From a virus, in the IMG/VR virus record IMGVR_UViG_3300021960_000145, positions 1-45,403 of that record: 45,403 nucleotides of DNA, one strand, 5' to 3'. The notes beneath the pieces are model-generated. The model was not told the origin of the DNA and ran no database searches. It worked only from the letters and a program-made list of their open reading frames with translations. The position numbers and the translations under genes are program-made. Below are positions 31,201 through 38,527 of the stretch, piece after piece (positions within the stretch are counted from its first letter, which is position 1; every line of letters starts with the position of its first letter).

Positions 31201-31201
31201 T
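22220..31201 (-). CDS. Giant polyvalent-type virion protein with zincin and LPD38-like domains
   Basis: A 2993-residue protein starting at ATG 31201. Gly/Ala-rich hydrophobic segments (about 170-235 and 395-405) suit an ejected internal protein. A long acidic, Pro/Gln-rich region leads to a zincin-like metallopeptidase motif HEAFH near residue 1135. Uncharacterised segments follow (about 1370-1740 and 1880-2020, the latter faintly GNAT-like). Near 2590-2650, YNEAIENGVRLSAYKKAKD through AKNLTVNFNRRG matches the LPD38-type domain of phage polyvalent proteins, followed by a hydrophobic helix near 2680 and a charged coiled-coil end. Such proteins are packaged and injected with the DNA and carry several activities. 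Last gene of the virion block. Confidence 0.85.
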   Translation of the reverse strand: MPSPNNPNDIFSVINNINRGRGPVQMPAQNRGQGPESQDLNNLLSAQLSEIDSAIQRLESIPDDQRFNAKASLGVSGARDYQINALKARRQRIAADLANPENRNTGFFGDVATKLGSGVREIDRQIGYLSGQRDVEERAIKEQEIARARLSDYGREASEKGILGDDMTLGQRAYAAGLATAETLPSLASSAVAGVAVAAAVPEVAAVAVGTRALQLASRSPRIASLLGITGSMAPAQAGRIAISMGANAGVEGVQSGASAGSSTKFEAEQQILSDPDAFAATEIGQRLIKETGGDINKAARMASEEIAADAAVGTGIATALLALPAAAFEAKLLAGAANRGFARETLSGAGREALQEGPQSGSEQLISNISLQRVGSDVGTFENVAKAAGEGAIVGGLLGGGLGAVGGAVTEKAPDATREDTDLLLALEGFMEDSGEGGLPTPEQQALLEGPDMSPVRAGGLNLTPAQLLEFAENNSSNPRIASIMSQPIGDMEKASQVARTLNAAEADRVEARAVEQVSGLVGPTQSVTSSKQMIGNLLDGIGPEVVAESQTLTAIRNLVDQPQKGQRFVNGIRDIVGNYAPTTREGESFVARPERGADGSVIMGQAQVAEEAQREREADQAFRLSQLRQERFDRATGTTRQREDLRAGAPEPETQFFLGENYGDLAGTPVEIVQAASPDTVRLQYESPTETDASGRPVTISEEISIFDVAARVIRGTNRMTQDLAANLRAPKAGVGTDMDPRRSVDRTRTRAVSTTEEAGLPAIQPNLVNEGYRARPTTDVAPQSAQETPAQENIPLPQGVESTPDQAPDQAQQLPAPPQGLPAPARALPATNVPEQEGTTPEVQDQEASVPEREAVDEEIDIDNDPRMVELNDRFDAAIERVQETENTREARKLAKALIKEGVIDEDAYVDIDEAIKDETDRGFKHDAAMAAIEDAIETQRDNAAADLESEILDETDAGDTRFSGRVDRVGRRTLRASDVAARTQTSRERAAQEERAAEPEVEQAAEQKPDIDHEAVIEDRLKKIADRGRQGKIIANRLRSLLQRSGYSPIQVYYAFQMGDVMSRVLPQKATVDILFVPSIKADSAQAAAASGVDLGEEAGGRYDVYEISQNGFSGLITLSLNEDLLSVARENAAHEAFHVIQDMLKVYDAKAYEQINKSFRDGMTLKDLDPSILRVLKTTEKAGGVSFYDDLIGSFGDTPLAFYEAQAVAFGALVDAKESGSPMRGLKASFIRVVDMVSAFRRQMGNILRKDKVRSVAEVFEGYSSGAAQERLTEAAPTQSEINAFGYSAPERYSARTKPVASATGKGVSEGNMLGFEPDLRVKVSGVTMPPKSLILASTNNKNAARQIAELDGILDAYPNAGVDPNEWAGMMSYAFKSQEVPVPPYRFIKEVTGNGSVENLRRLTQGQIDDASHGFDNAREFRRAYTNGELSEVTTGKLFLWSFLSRGISPYTQEAMFIDSFSGIDKYIRLAADGKFDESTVKEYLDWAKTIAPAGSGQAGAGAKSNLNSFGQDFLLKMGRRGDDGKSHLRRLHEMLADPDMTGRQVRREFATFGEGVGIDNKVVSFTLLVVGFNDVMVLDRVQIRQLWDDGRFKDRNLYDGRKVDGKVVTGSALAPIGEGVRGILVYEAIERALDAQVSKIYSAIGRPQDASIGRFHWETWVADSQQEASHGTLDAILKDAKGDDYAIAQVTAKQGEYGAYEYGARYGVDIQNNPYYIYSTPDGGLYKFDVPSYRQFLGAIKKQGKNGVVPTGFSVQKAGNQPWYNQPEVNREKIRELAGQYGTEVQPERRGATALRGTDANQDVADGAGPDTVRYSGRTASPAQIADRIRSRFPSTPRVEGGPAREGNVGRRRGGVLADDLTGRVPVKSTYSHSEGVKAAYAELGVDTPDFHELTGGRASAALYSRLINEAKVDNRFGASVYVYPTEEYTDMRLFLSSDGTAGFALKGDDIVSAFKAGKSPHRAVAYPMVRMAVALGGRRLDAFDTVLPPIYSVSGFRAISRLRWSDEAMDDVMRREWSKETFAVFNNGEPDVVFMAYDENREGVYQPDEGEYTDDYDTAVAMQTAAVSGQRLSGRRSSLPPSIGVRQAAGQRVPLRAAPAFTQDDLNFGGNDPSNFENLVYNLQDKLIDLKKIQQSIVQTGKRIDESADVYNAEERYHGRAAARTKYFVLRELNPLIEDMKAKGVSLEQIDEYLHARHAKERNAQIRKVNPEFQGAGSGMTDTEADAIISGFPKARLAQLEKLGARVDAIVKETQKMMVEYGLETQATIDTWNNTYSSYVPLQREGFEEGGGMGQGFSTQGSTSRRALGSGLPVSDILANIAMQRERVISRGERNRVGNALVALALQNPNDSFWFVIDPKGADSAAAIQKLVQFGIDPDDAANVMGAPVTRTINKTTGLVEFRRNQLFMNASNVLATRINGEDKFVIFNSRNPRSKRMVESLKNLDVAQMSGFIGGVAKYTRYLASINTQYNPAFGVYNLLRDLQGAALNLSSTPLAGKQMEVIGNALPAAWGMYRDLRSERRGDSKATNWAALAEEFEMEGGKTGYRDLFRNSSERAEAIEKALGEGSGVVNAASKAAEPVLGWLSDYNEAIENGVRLSAYKKAKDMGLSNAEAASIAKNLTVNFNRRGAKTAQIGALYAFFNASVQGSARLVETLRGPAGKKIITGGLLLGAMQAVALAAADLDDEPDWLKDKNLIIPLGDGKYFAFPMPLGFHAIPALSRRSIEFLMSGGEKPAEQVVGMMGMFADAFNPIGSAGLSAQTLSPTVADPAIALGENRDFAGREIYTEDYNSLDPTAGYERNRRGASVVGDAIARAIDYATGGDGYTRGALSPTADAVDFLIGQATGGVGREILKVTATTEALITGEDLPNYKIPIVGRMIGDANEEAAVSRRFYEGIKEMNQYKRALDKMEDQGKDVTPYLADNPEAEFAYDAQSYESDISELRKLKRQLEDEDAPRDEIDAVTEEMQMLMNEFNQIVADYKK

Positions 31202-31224
31202 CAGTCGCAAACCCTATGTTAAAT

Positions 31225-32541
31225 TTAATCAGCGTCAGCCGCCAGCTCTCGAATAATTGCTTGCACCAATTCAGCCCTGCTTAATCCGGTGGGCGGAGCC
31301 TTTCCTCGACCGCCATAGAACGCCGCCAGCTCACCCCTTCTGTTTGCAGCAATTTCATTGATTTTAGTAAGTGCATCAAGGGGGCCTTCTATATCTGGAT
31401 TAGTCTCACGCACAACTTCGTAAGCAAGATAAAGCGGTCTAGTGGCGGATCGTGCACCAGCATTAGACCCGATTGACCACAGTGCCTGAAGCACCGCTCC
31501 ATCATAATTTCGCAATGCCTCTTGATACGCGGTTATGTCCTCCGGTTTAGCGCCCCTTTTTTCCGCCGCAACCTTGAGCGCGGAGATGTTGCGTTCAGCA
31601 CTCGCCTCCGCCTGTTGGCGAGCTGCCTGAAATCCCCGTGGATCATCTTGCGCCCACATCTGCGTCAGTCGGATTTGCGCTTGAGGGTCCTCCGCAATTG
31701 CTCTTTGCGCTTGGGACCTCGCGGCTGCCTTTGAAAACAATCGATTTGCTTCCTGCGGCTTACCCCACTTGTAGACAAGCTTGCCGGTTTTTGAACTGAT
31801 GCCCGCGACAAGTGGCGAAATCTTGTCCCCAACCTGCTTGAAGTCAATCATTGAGGAAGAGTTTGGAACCATGCCGTAGCGCTGCTCAAAGCCTCCTCTT
31901 ACTGGCGTTGCAAATGCGGCCATTGCTCTGCGGTCTTCAGTGCTAGAGCCCTGAAGCCAACTGCTTGAACTAAAAATATCTGCGACGCGGCGGCCATTAC
32001 TGAGCGAGCCCATAAAGTTTAATGGTGACCAAGGGGTTCCCGAAAGGTCGGGGGCATCGGGGCTCTCACTGGTATACCATGCCCGAAAGGAGCGGGCCTC
32101 TTCAAGAGCCTTTCTGTCTTGAGCCTCCCAATTAAACCGCTGCGCAGCTTGACGCACCCCTTGACGGGTTGCTGCGCGGCTAGTTCTGGCAGACTCGATG
32201 TCGCTGGTGTGACGTTCCGCGCGCCTGTTTATTTCATTGGGAAGGTCTTCAGCCTCAAGCTTAGCCATTTCCAAATTGGTTTCCGCGCCCTGCGTCGTCG
32301 CGATTAACCCTCTTTCCCTAAGAGGGCGAAGAGTCTCAACGTCGTATCGACGGTTTTCGGTGTCCCAACCAAACCTTTCTCTGTCACGGAGATTGCGTTC
32401 TTCGGTAATATTTTGATTGCGAATAGCCAAATCTTTTGCGAACGCGCGATCTTCATCCTGTCGCGCCTCATCGCGATAGGACTTTATAATGCCGAGGCCT
32501 TGGCCTAGCGCTTGGGAAAAAGACTGTGCTGGATCAATCAT
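31225..32541 (-). CDS. Internal virion protein-like, coiled coil
   Basis: A 438-residue protein, largely helical. Residues 20-160 are a charged coiled coil (YRDEARQDEDRAFAKDLAIRN...). A more globular middle (WYTSESPDAPDLSGTPWSPLNF...) and an Ala/Gln-rich helical region (about 270-340) follow. No family recognised with certainty. Placement between the giant protein and Gly/Ala-rich virion proteins suggests a structural or ejected protein. Confidence 0.6.
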   Translation of the reverse strand: MIDPAQSFSQALGQGLGIIKSYRDEARQDEDRAFAKDLAIRNQNITEERNLRDRERFGWDTENRRYDVETLRPLRERGLIATTQGAETNLEMAKLEAEDLPNEINRRAERHTSDIESARTSRAATRQGVRQAAQRFNWEAQDRKALEEARSFRAWYTSESPDAPDLSGTPWSPLNFMGSLSNGRRVADIFSSSSWLQGSSTEDRRAMAAFATPVRGGFEQRYGMVPNSSSMIDFKQVGDKISPLVAGISSKTGKLVYKWGKPQEANRLFSKAAARSQAQRAIAEDPQAQIRLTQMWAQDDPRGFQAARQQAEASAERNISALKVAAEKRGAKPEDITAYQEALRNYDGAVLQALWSIGSNAGARSATRPLYLAYEVVRETNPDIEGPLDALTKINEIAANRRGELAAFYGGRGKAPPTGLSRAELVQAIIRELAADAD

Positions 32542-32551
32542 GATCTAAACC

Positions 32552-33145
32552 TCAAAAAATATCAAACAGGCTGTCGAGCAGAAGAGCCGCTCCAGCGCCA
32601 ATTAATAGTGGAGTGGCTACAGCGCCGATGGCTGCCATCGTTCCGGTTGAACCGGCAGTGGTGGTAGCAGTGGTGGCGGCGGCAATTTCAGGGGCTGTCG
32701 CTGCTAACGCCGCTTCGCCAGCGGCAGCACCGCTCAAGCCGAGGGTGCTGCCCCCGCCCGCAACAGTAACGCCCCCCGTAGGAGCAGCTATCGTCGATGC
32801 CTCAAAGGCCGCGAGCGCCTCTGGGGCAATCGTTCCTGCGCCTTGCGTAATGGCTTGACCACCAAGCGTCGGGGCTGCATTAAACACCGCACCCGTCCCA
32901 ATGTTTGAGGCACCTGCTATTGGTTGTCCCGCCAGTGCCGCCTTCTGTGCCGCCATCAAGTTATTGACGCCGATGGACGCACCAAGACCGGCTCCGGTGG
33001 TTGCCATACTCATGCGCTGTGCGTTGCGAGCGGCGTCGAGTTGACGGCCCATAGCGTTGCGCGACTGCTCAAGCTGAGATGCTGCACCAAACCCTTGCGT
33101 CGCCTGCCCGAGCGTCTGACGACCTACATTAATAAGACCAGCCAT
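32552..33145 (-). CDS. Gly/Ala/Thr-rich internal virion-like protein
   Basis: A 197-residue protein. Residues 1-45 form a helix (ASQLEQSRNAMGRQLDAARNA). The remainder is Ala/Gly/Thr-rich low-complexity sequence with short hydrophobic stretches, ending in a transmembrane-like helix (AIGAVATPLLIGAGAALLLDSLFDIF). The composition resembles membrane-inserting ejection proteins of podoviruses (T7 gp14-like by analogy only). Its ATG shares a base with the upstream stop (TAATG). Confidence 0.6.
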   Translation of the reverse strand: MAGLINVGRQTLGQATQGFGAASQLEQSRNAMGRQLDAARNAQRMSMATTGAGLGASIGVNNLMAAQKAALAGQPIAGASNIGTGAVFNAAPTLGGQAITQGAGTIAPEALAAFEASTIAAPTGGVTVAGGGSTLGLSGAAAGEAALAATAPEIAAATTATTTAGSTGTMAAIGAVATPLLIGAGAALLLDSLFDIF

Positions 33146-33876
33146 TAGCCCTGACCTCCGCTAGCTACCATGTTCATTGCGCGCTGCTCGTCAGCCATGC
33201 GCGCTTGATTGATGGCACCCACACGGCCACCAGTTATCTCGTTGGACTGCGCAATGTTTGGGCCTGAGTACTGAAGACCATACCGACCCATCGACCGCTG
33301 CTGCTGGCCCTGAAGATTTGCACCAGCATTCATGACCGACTGATTTGCCCTTGCAATGTCATACGGCAAGTCGATGGTGTTGCGCCCCTGTATTGCCGAC
33401 ACAGCATAGTTTTCGATTGGAGCAAAGCGGTTCAGATAGTCTTGATATTGCGCGCGCTGTACGGCGGCGTTCAATCGGGAAGCACCTTCCTTCTTGTCCA
33501 TTAAATACGCTGCAGGGTTGATGTTAGAGTACGCGCTCGTGGTCGGGCTGTAGGTTACGTTGCCGCCATACAGGCCGCTTGCCGACGGTTGGCCAGTAGT
33601 TACGACGCCCTCTGGCGGTGGAGTAAAGCCCTGCCCATAATACCCCTGCCCAAAGGAGCCAAACAAGCCACCAAAGCCACGAAGTGATTCCGGATCAACT
33701 ACTTGCGCTTGATTGTCGGCCTGTGCTGTTGGCGGTGCTGTTGCAATAGGTGGGGCGCTTGGCTCTATAGAACTGGTTGCAGGGGCGGGGGAAAGGTCCG
33801 CAAACGCAGCTCGGAATTGAGGAGTAATCTGCTCCTCACCGCCCATAATGAATGCAAGATTTTCAAAAAACGCCAT
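33145..33876 (-). CDS. Virion-associated protein, unknown
   Basis: A 243-residue protein. The N-terminal third is Pro/Ala-rich and disordered-looking, the middle Gly/Tyr/Pro-rich (GGLFGSFGQGYYGQGFTPPP). The C-terminal part is helical, with Gln/Asn/Gly (RANQSVMNAGANLQGQQQRSMG...). GGGAGGG lies upstream of ATG 33876. No family recognised; a structural role is inferred from neighbours. Confidence 0.58.
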   Translation of the reverse strand: MAFFENLAFIMGGEEQITPQFRAAFADLSPAPATSSIEPSAPPIATAPPTAQADNQAQVVDPESLRGFGGLFGSFGQGYYGQGFTPPPEGVVTTGQPSASGLYGGNVTYSPTTSAYSNINPAAYLMDKKEGASRLNAAVQRAQYQDYLNRFAPIENYAVSAIQGRNTIDLPYDIARANQSVMNAGANLQGQQQRSMGRYGLQYSGPNIAQSNEITGGRVGAINQARMADEQRAMNMVASGGQG

Positions 33877-33879
33877 GTC

Positions 33880-34515
33880 TTACTGCCCTCCCGTCGGATT
33901 AAACGCTGGACTGAATCCGGTTGAGGGCTGCTGTGTAGTGGTCGTTCTGTTTCGTTGTAGCTGCCGGTCAACAAACGGAGAGGCCAAGTAGCCCAGCCCA
34001 GCACCAACACCAGAGCGAATAGCGCTGCTTGTATTGAATGCGCTTTCCGCCGCTTGGTTAGCTCTCTCTTGCGCAGTGCGGGCAATGTCCGCCATGCCGC
34101 TGACCGACTCGGCGGCCTGTCCCTGCCCCAAGTTCATGATGCCGCGTAGGCCTGAGTAGAAGCGGTCGGTGTTCGCTACCTTAGCCTCCGACACGCCAAG
34201 CCCTTGGCGTACAGCCTGTGCCCGACGAAGAGCAGCACTGTTCTCTTCAAACGCCCCCGATGAGGGGTCCACGCCCTGCTGGAACATCTGGTTCTGCAAG
34301 TTGTCCTGTGCCGTCTGGAAGCCCTGCTGGTATGCAGCAGAAGCCAAGCCGCCAGCGGTCTCGTAGTTACCTTGACTGCGGATATCCATGACCTGCTGAA
34401 TGTACTGGTCCTCAAGCGGAGCAAAGACTTCCTTGTAGCGGTTAAAGCGCTCAGCCGCGATCTGAGCTAATGCCCTCTGCTCTTCAGTCTCTTTTGGCTT
34501 CTTTGGCTTACCCAT
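33880..34515 (-). CDS. Internal virion-like helical protein
   Basis: A 211-residue protein. A basic start (MGKPKKPKETEEQRALAQIA) is followed by helices (AERFNRYKEVFAPLEDQYIQ) and Ala/Gln-rich segments (GGLASAAYQQGFQTAQDNLQ). A weak membrane-like region (SGVGAGLGYLASPF) leads to a low-complexity tail. Podovirus ejection-module proteins look like this, but the assignment is by context. Overlaps the stop of the upstream gene. Confidence 0.58.
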   Translation of the reverse strand: MGKPKKPKETEEQRALAQIAAERFNRYKEVFAPLEDQYIQQVMDIRSQGNYETAGGLASAAYQQGFQTAQDNLQNQMFQQGVDPSSGAFEENSAALRRAQAVRQGLGVSEAKVANTDRFYSGLRGIMNLGQGQAAESVSGMADIARTAQERANQAAESAFNTSSAIRSGVGAGLGYLASPFVDRQLQRNRTTTTQQPSTGFSPAFNPTGGQ

Positions 34516-34912
34516 TGAGTTCTTTCCTATAGGTCACTTCGACGGGACTGTACCCGTATTTTTTTGCCGCCCTTTCCCAGCCCTTTCGTGAGGATACGAA
34601 CTCCACCTCGGTGCATTCCGCTTCACGCGCAAGCTGGTCAATTTGCTCTCCGTACAACTTGTCAGCACTTCCTTCCCCACAAAAAGCCGCTAAAACAAAA
34701 AGGGTGCGGACTTTTCTATAAGGACAAGTATGCGTACTCAATACTACAAATGAGTCACTACCGGAAGTGTCCATGAATAGAAAGGCTTTGTTTGTTTTTA
34801 ACTGATCCTCCAAATACTCCGGCATTTCTGGACAAGTATTTTTTTTCGCAAGTTCAGCAATATGCTTTCTCAATGTCGGCAGTGACTGCTCTGGGTCTAC
34901 AGCTAACAACAA
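34508..34912 (-). CDS. Hypothetical tail-module protein, weakly GNAT-like
   Basis: A 134-residue protein. I place the start at TTG 34912, where GGAG stands 7 nt upstream, just after the stop of the tail-assembly gene. The sequence has an alpha/beta pattern: NKAFLFMDTSGSDSFVVLS, VRTLFVLAAFCG, ADKLYGEQIDQLAREA, CTEVEFVSSRKGWERAAKKYGYSP. The end resembles the last part of an acyltransferase fold, as seen in small proteins next to podovirus internal proteins. Activity is not supported. Confidence 0.55.
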   Translation of the reverse strand: MLLAVDPEQSLPTLRKHIAELAKKNTCPEMPEYLEDQLKTNKAFLFMDTSGSDSFVVLSTHTCPYRKVRTLFVLAAFCGEGSADKLYGEQIDQLAREAECTEVEFVSSRKGWERAAKKYGYSPVEVTYRKELNG

Positions 34913-34913
34913 A

Positions 34914-35294
34914 TTAGTTCTCCGTTTTGTATTCCAGCTCCGGCTTTTCTGGCCAAACAACCGTGCTCGTATCGGTAACATTTAACAGAAGAGAGTGCAG
35001 TTTCTTTAACCAGATCATCCAAGCCTGCTGGCAAGCGTCGGTTAAAGGAGAGTCAGGCATGACGGTCCAGCGATAACTATCAAGCATTTCGTTACGGGCT
35101 TGCCTCAGCTCATTAATATGCGGAGGCTGAGGGGGTCTGTCGTCAAGCTCTCCTGTTTCCAAGTTGTATATTTTTTTCGATGAGTCGTGTGCTCCGTCAA
35201 TCGATGCCAGCGCTTCTGGCAGGTCGTCAGGATGCCCGCTGATAACGGGGCCAAGCTCACCAGTCCTTGCGTCGTATATCGTGATCGTTTTCAT
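34914..35294 (-). CDS. Tail fibre assembly/chaperone-like protein
   Basis: A 126-residue protein from ATG 35294 (AGGAAG, 5 nt). N-terminal strands (KTITIYDARTGELGPVISG) lead to the C-terminal motif LRQARNEMLDSYRWTVMPDSPLTDACQQAW, which matches the tail-assembly chaperone pattern of many tailed phages (R-N...S..W...D.P). It lies directly downstream of the Ala/Ser-rich fibre gene, as expected for a fibre chaperone. Confidence 0.7.
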   Translation of the reverse strand: MKTITIYDARTGELGPVISGHPDDLPEALASIDGAHDSSKKIYNLETGELDDRPPQPPHINELRQARNEMLDSYRWTVMPDSPLTDACQQAWMIWLKKLHSLLLNVTDTSTVVWPEKPELEYKTEN

Positions 35295-35296
35295 TT

Positions 35297-38200
35297 TTAC
35301 TTCCTGTAAAGCGTCACGCGCAAAGATGTCTCCCAAACTCGGGAGTCGTCATTGTTGTTTATTAGTTGAATTTTGTACGTGTTAAGCACTCCGGCGATAG
35401 GGTCTTCGTCAAAGAAGAACAAGCCGTAGGTGCTCTTGCCAGAGCGCACGCGCAAAGAAGAGTAAAGCTGAGGCATTACAGCACCGTCATTCGTGCGGAC
35501 GCATCTTGCGCCCACATAGTCATCGCTGCCGCCATCCCTTTGAAGGACGAGGTTGGCGTCTATAGAAACGTGTTGCTCGCCAGAGGCGATTGTAGAGCTT
35601 GTCGTTATACCCGACTCTAGCGTGTAGGTTGTGCTTACGTAATCGTAGCTGCCTTGGTTTTCTCCGACGTAGTAAAAGCCGAACTGGAAGTAATCATAAT
35701 CACCTTCACCCGCGCCCACAAAAACATAACCATTAAAGACAGTGCTTACGTCGTACCAAGTGTTTCGCGTCGGATAAACAAACCCCGAGAAATTGTAAAA
35801 GAACGATGAGGAACGGGTGATGGCAAGGTCTTGTATTTTTTCCGTGCCAATTGTCAGGTCGTCAATCTTGGCATTGGTCACACCAAGATCGCGAATATAC
35901 AGTCGGTTGCGACCAAGCGCTGGATCATAGTAAGTGTCTAGGCTTACGTTATCGACCGTTATCCGTGCCGCGTCGAGAGAGCCCGTTGTAATTTTTGCTG
36001 CACTAAGGTTAGCTATCTTGGCGTCGTCAATTGTTGCATTGCCGATCTTCGCATTGGTAATGCTGCCGTTTTGTATGACAGCATCCGACATGTAGATGCC
36101 GACAGGGACGGACACGCCGTTGATTGTGGTGGGTGTTGTCCTGACAATGAATGGTGTTGCGTCCGGAACACCGGACCCAGAAGGGTTGCTAATCGAAAAG
36201 CTGTCGGCGCGAACAATAAACTCTGACGTTGGCGTGCTATTGTTTGCCGTTGAGGCAAGACCAAAGCCGGACACGTAACCGTTGTTGTCGATCTTAACGG
36301 TATACTGGCCGGTAAGACCACTGACTGTGCTGGCCGTGGCGGATGCGTTTTGCTCGACGCTAACGCCGGTATTGTTAAAGTTATTTAAACGCGCATTGAT
36401 GACCGAATAATCTTGCGCTGATGCCTGAGCAAAACCCTCTGCGTCAGTTGCTGATTGGGCCGCTTGGTCCCTATAGCTTAAGGCACTGGCTGCGTCTGTT
36501 GATGCGGAGGTTGCCGAAGATGACGCTGAAGATGCTGACGATCCCGCTGCTGTTGCGCTGGCGGCTGCATTAGACGCTGATGTGGCTGCAGCGCTTGCAG
36601 AGTTGGATGCATTAGTTGCTGATCCAGAGGCGTTTGTTGCTGCGGTTTGTGCGTCGTTTTTAGCGGCGGTTGCTGTTACCGAAGAGCTCTCTGCTGCTGC
36701 AGCACTATCACTTGCATCACTTGCTTGTGTCGCAGCCGTCGAAGCTGATGTGGCCGCTGCTGAAGCTGATCCAGCCGCTGCGTCGCGAGAACTGTCAGCG
36801 GCAACGCGAGAGGTGTTCGCGGCGCTAGCTGAGTTACTCGCCTCTGTTGCTTTTGTTGCCGCAGTCGTGGCCGAACCTGCAGCAGCATTAGCTGAATTTG
36901 TTGCCGACGTTGCGCTGTTTGCTGCAGTTGTAGCTGAGGTTGCTGCATTGGCTTCCGCTGTTTCTGCGTTGTTTTTTGCACTAACTGCGGAGACACTTGC
37001 TACCTCTGCCGCATTCTTTGCCGACACTGAAGCAACTTCTGCCGCCTCAGCTCCAGCCTGCGCCGACTCAGCGGCGCTTTGAGCCGTCTCTGCGCTTAGC
37101 CTCGATGTTTCTGCGGCACTTGCTGATGTCGCAGAGGAGGAGGCTGACGCGCTTGCGGATGTTGCGCTACCGGCTGCAGCGGTCGCTGAGTTGGCCGCGT
37201 TTGCTTCTGCACTTTCAGCATCGTTCTTTGCTGCTGTTGCCGTCAGCGATGCACTGGTCGCTGTTGTTGCAGCAGACTCTGCGGTGTCGGCATATCCCAG
37301 AGCAGATGTTGCGCTAGTCGCAGCAGCAGACGCAGATGTTTGGGCCGCGCTGTTCGCCGCCTCTGCTGAAGTCTGCGCGCTTTGAGCAGCCGTCGATGCG
37401 CTGGCGGCATCTGTGGCTGCAGAGGTTGCTGTCGACGCGCTAGTAGAGGCGGAGGTTGCCGCAGTTTCGGCGTCGGCTTTTGCGGACTCCGCAGCTACCT
37501 TAGAAGTACTTGCTGAAGTTGCTGCTGTTTGTGCGTTAGTTGCGTAAGTGCCAGCATTTGTTTCAGACACGGCTGCTGCAGAAGAGGCGGTTTGAGCGCT
37601 TGTGTTAGCGCTTTCTGCTGAAATCTTTGCGGCGTTTGCTGCGGTCGCAGAAGTTGCTGCTGACGTGGCGCTATTAGCGGCCTGAGAGGCTGAAGTTGCT
37701 GCGCTCGTTGCCGAGCTGCTTGCCGATCCTGATGATGTTGCTGCGTTTGTCGCAGAAGTCTGAGCGCTATCCTTCGCCAGCACCGCGTCATCTTCTGCAG
37801 CAATGGCGTCAACCTTGGCTTGAACGGCAACATCTCTGGCCCCAATTGCTTCGTTCTTTGCCGCAATCGCTGCCTCGGCGGCGGCTTGAGCTGCGGCCAA
37901 GTTGTCAGCCGAAGATTGAGAGTTGCCGAACGCCGTTTCCAGATCGTCGATCTGAGTTTCTAAACTGTCTTGCGTTGTTTCAATTGTAGTAATTCTAGTG
38001 CTTAGCTGTGTGTTAAGCTGCGAGTTACCAATAGAGTTAGTAAGGGTAGTAAGAAGAAATTGAGTGTCTGGAAGTGTTGTTCCGTTTACGCCGGAGGTTT
38101 GGCTTGTTGCTGACTCAATATTGTTTAGGTTTACATTTGATACCCAATAGTAATAGCTCTTGTTTGAGCCGACATCATCTGAGTAAACTCGGCCATCTAC

Positions 38201-38527
38201 GTTAGCTAATACTTCTGCATCCGCGAAGGCGCTGGTAACAGAGCGGTAGATGCGGGTGTGGCTGTGACCGACATAGTCGGTGTAGTCCCACGTCAGTACG
38301 ATTGACCGGAACGCACCGCTGGCCTGTAGACTTGTTGGGGTTGACGGTGTCGCAATCGTTGGATCATCAAAGTCGAGAGGTATACCATTGCTCTCGAAGA
38401 AACCGTTCTTGCGCATGTCGGCAATGGTGACCATCTGGCCAGCCGTCCTGACAAGCTCCTGCCGTATAGCCTCAAGAAACCTTCTGGTCTCTGCGTCACC
38501 CTTAATAGGAGTTCTGGGTAGGCTCAC
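35297..38527 (-). CDS. Tail fibre with FN3-like domain and Ala/Ser coiled-coil shaft
   Basis: A 1076-residue fibre. The N-terminal 160 residues include a fibronectin-III-like domain (PTSLQASGAFRSIVLTWDYTD...SYYYWVSNVN). Then comes a huge low-complexity shaft (about 200-700) of Ala/Ser/Thr-rich heptad-like repeats (SASSSATSAATSASQAANSA). A C-terminal receptor/tip region (about 720-1076) has beta-rich sequence with ITNAKIGNATIDDAKI-type repeats. The GTG start overlaps the upstream stop (GTGA). It probably contacts the host surface. The shaft length can vary by recombination among repeats. Confidence 0.82.
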   Translation of the reverse strand: MSLPRTPIKGDAETRRFLEAIRQELVRTAGQMVTIADMRKNGFFESNGIPLDFDDPTIATPSTPTSLQASGAFRSIVLTWDYTDYVGHSHTRIYRSVTSAFADAEVLANVDGRVYSDDVGSNKSYYYWVSNVNLNNIESATSQTSGVNGTTLPDTQFLLTTLTNSIGNSQLNTQLSTRITTIETTQDSLETQIDDLETAFGNSQSSADNLAAAQAAAEAAIAAKNEAIGARDVAVQAKVDAIAAEDDAVLAKDSAQTSATNAATSSGSASSSATSAATSASQAANSATSAATSATAANAAKISAESANTSAQTASSAAAVSETNAGTYATNAQTAATSASTSKVAAESAKADAETAATSASTSASTATSAATDAASASTAAQSAQTSAEAANSAAQTSASAAATSATSALGYADTAESAATTATSASLTATAAKNDAESAEANAANSATAAAGSATSASASASSSATSASAAETSRLSAETAQSAAESAQAGAEAAEVASVSAKNAAEVASVSAVSAKNNAETAEANAATSATTAANSATSATNSANAAAGSATTAATKATEASNSASAANTSRVAADSSRDAAAGSASAAATSASTAATQASDASDSAAAAESSSVTATAAKNDAQTAATNASGSATNASNSASAAATSASNAAASATAAGSSASSASSSATSASTDAASALSYRDQAAQSATDAEGFAQASAQDYSVINARLNNFNNTGVSVEQNASATASTVSGLTGQYTVKIDNNGYVSGFGLASTANNSTPTSEFIVRADSFSISNPSGSGVPDATPFIVRTTPTTINGVSVPVGIYMSDAVIQNGSITNAKIGNATIDDAKIANLSAAKITTGSLDAARITVDNVSLDTYYDPALGRNRLYIRDLGVTNAKIDDLTIGTEKIQDLAITRSSSFFYNFSGFVYPTRNTWYDVSTVFNGYVFVGAGEGDYDYFQFGFYYVGENQGSYDYVSTTYTLESGITTSSTIASGEQHVSIDANLVLQRDGGSDDYVGARCVRTNDGAVMPQLYSSLRVRSGKSTYGLFFFDEDPIAGVLNTYKIQLINNNDDSRVWETSLRVTLYRK
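36440..37930 (-). repeat. Ala/Ser low-complexity shaft-coding repeat
   Basis: About 1.5 kb of imperfect short repeats built from GCx/AGx/TCx/ACx codons encode the Ala/Ser/Thr fibre shaft. Several long frames on both strands here are by-products of this composition. Confidence 0.7.

Noticed and set aside
36582-37082. Long plus-strand frame in the fibre shaft region
   Set aside because: By-product of Ala/Ser codon repeats on the minus strand; no start signal.
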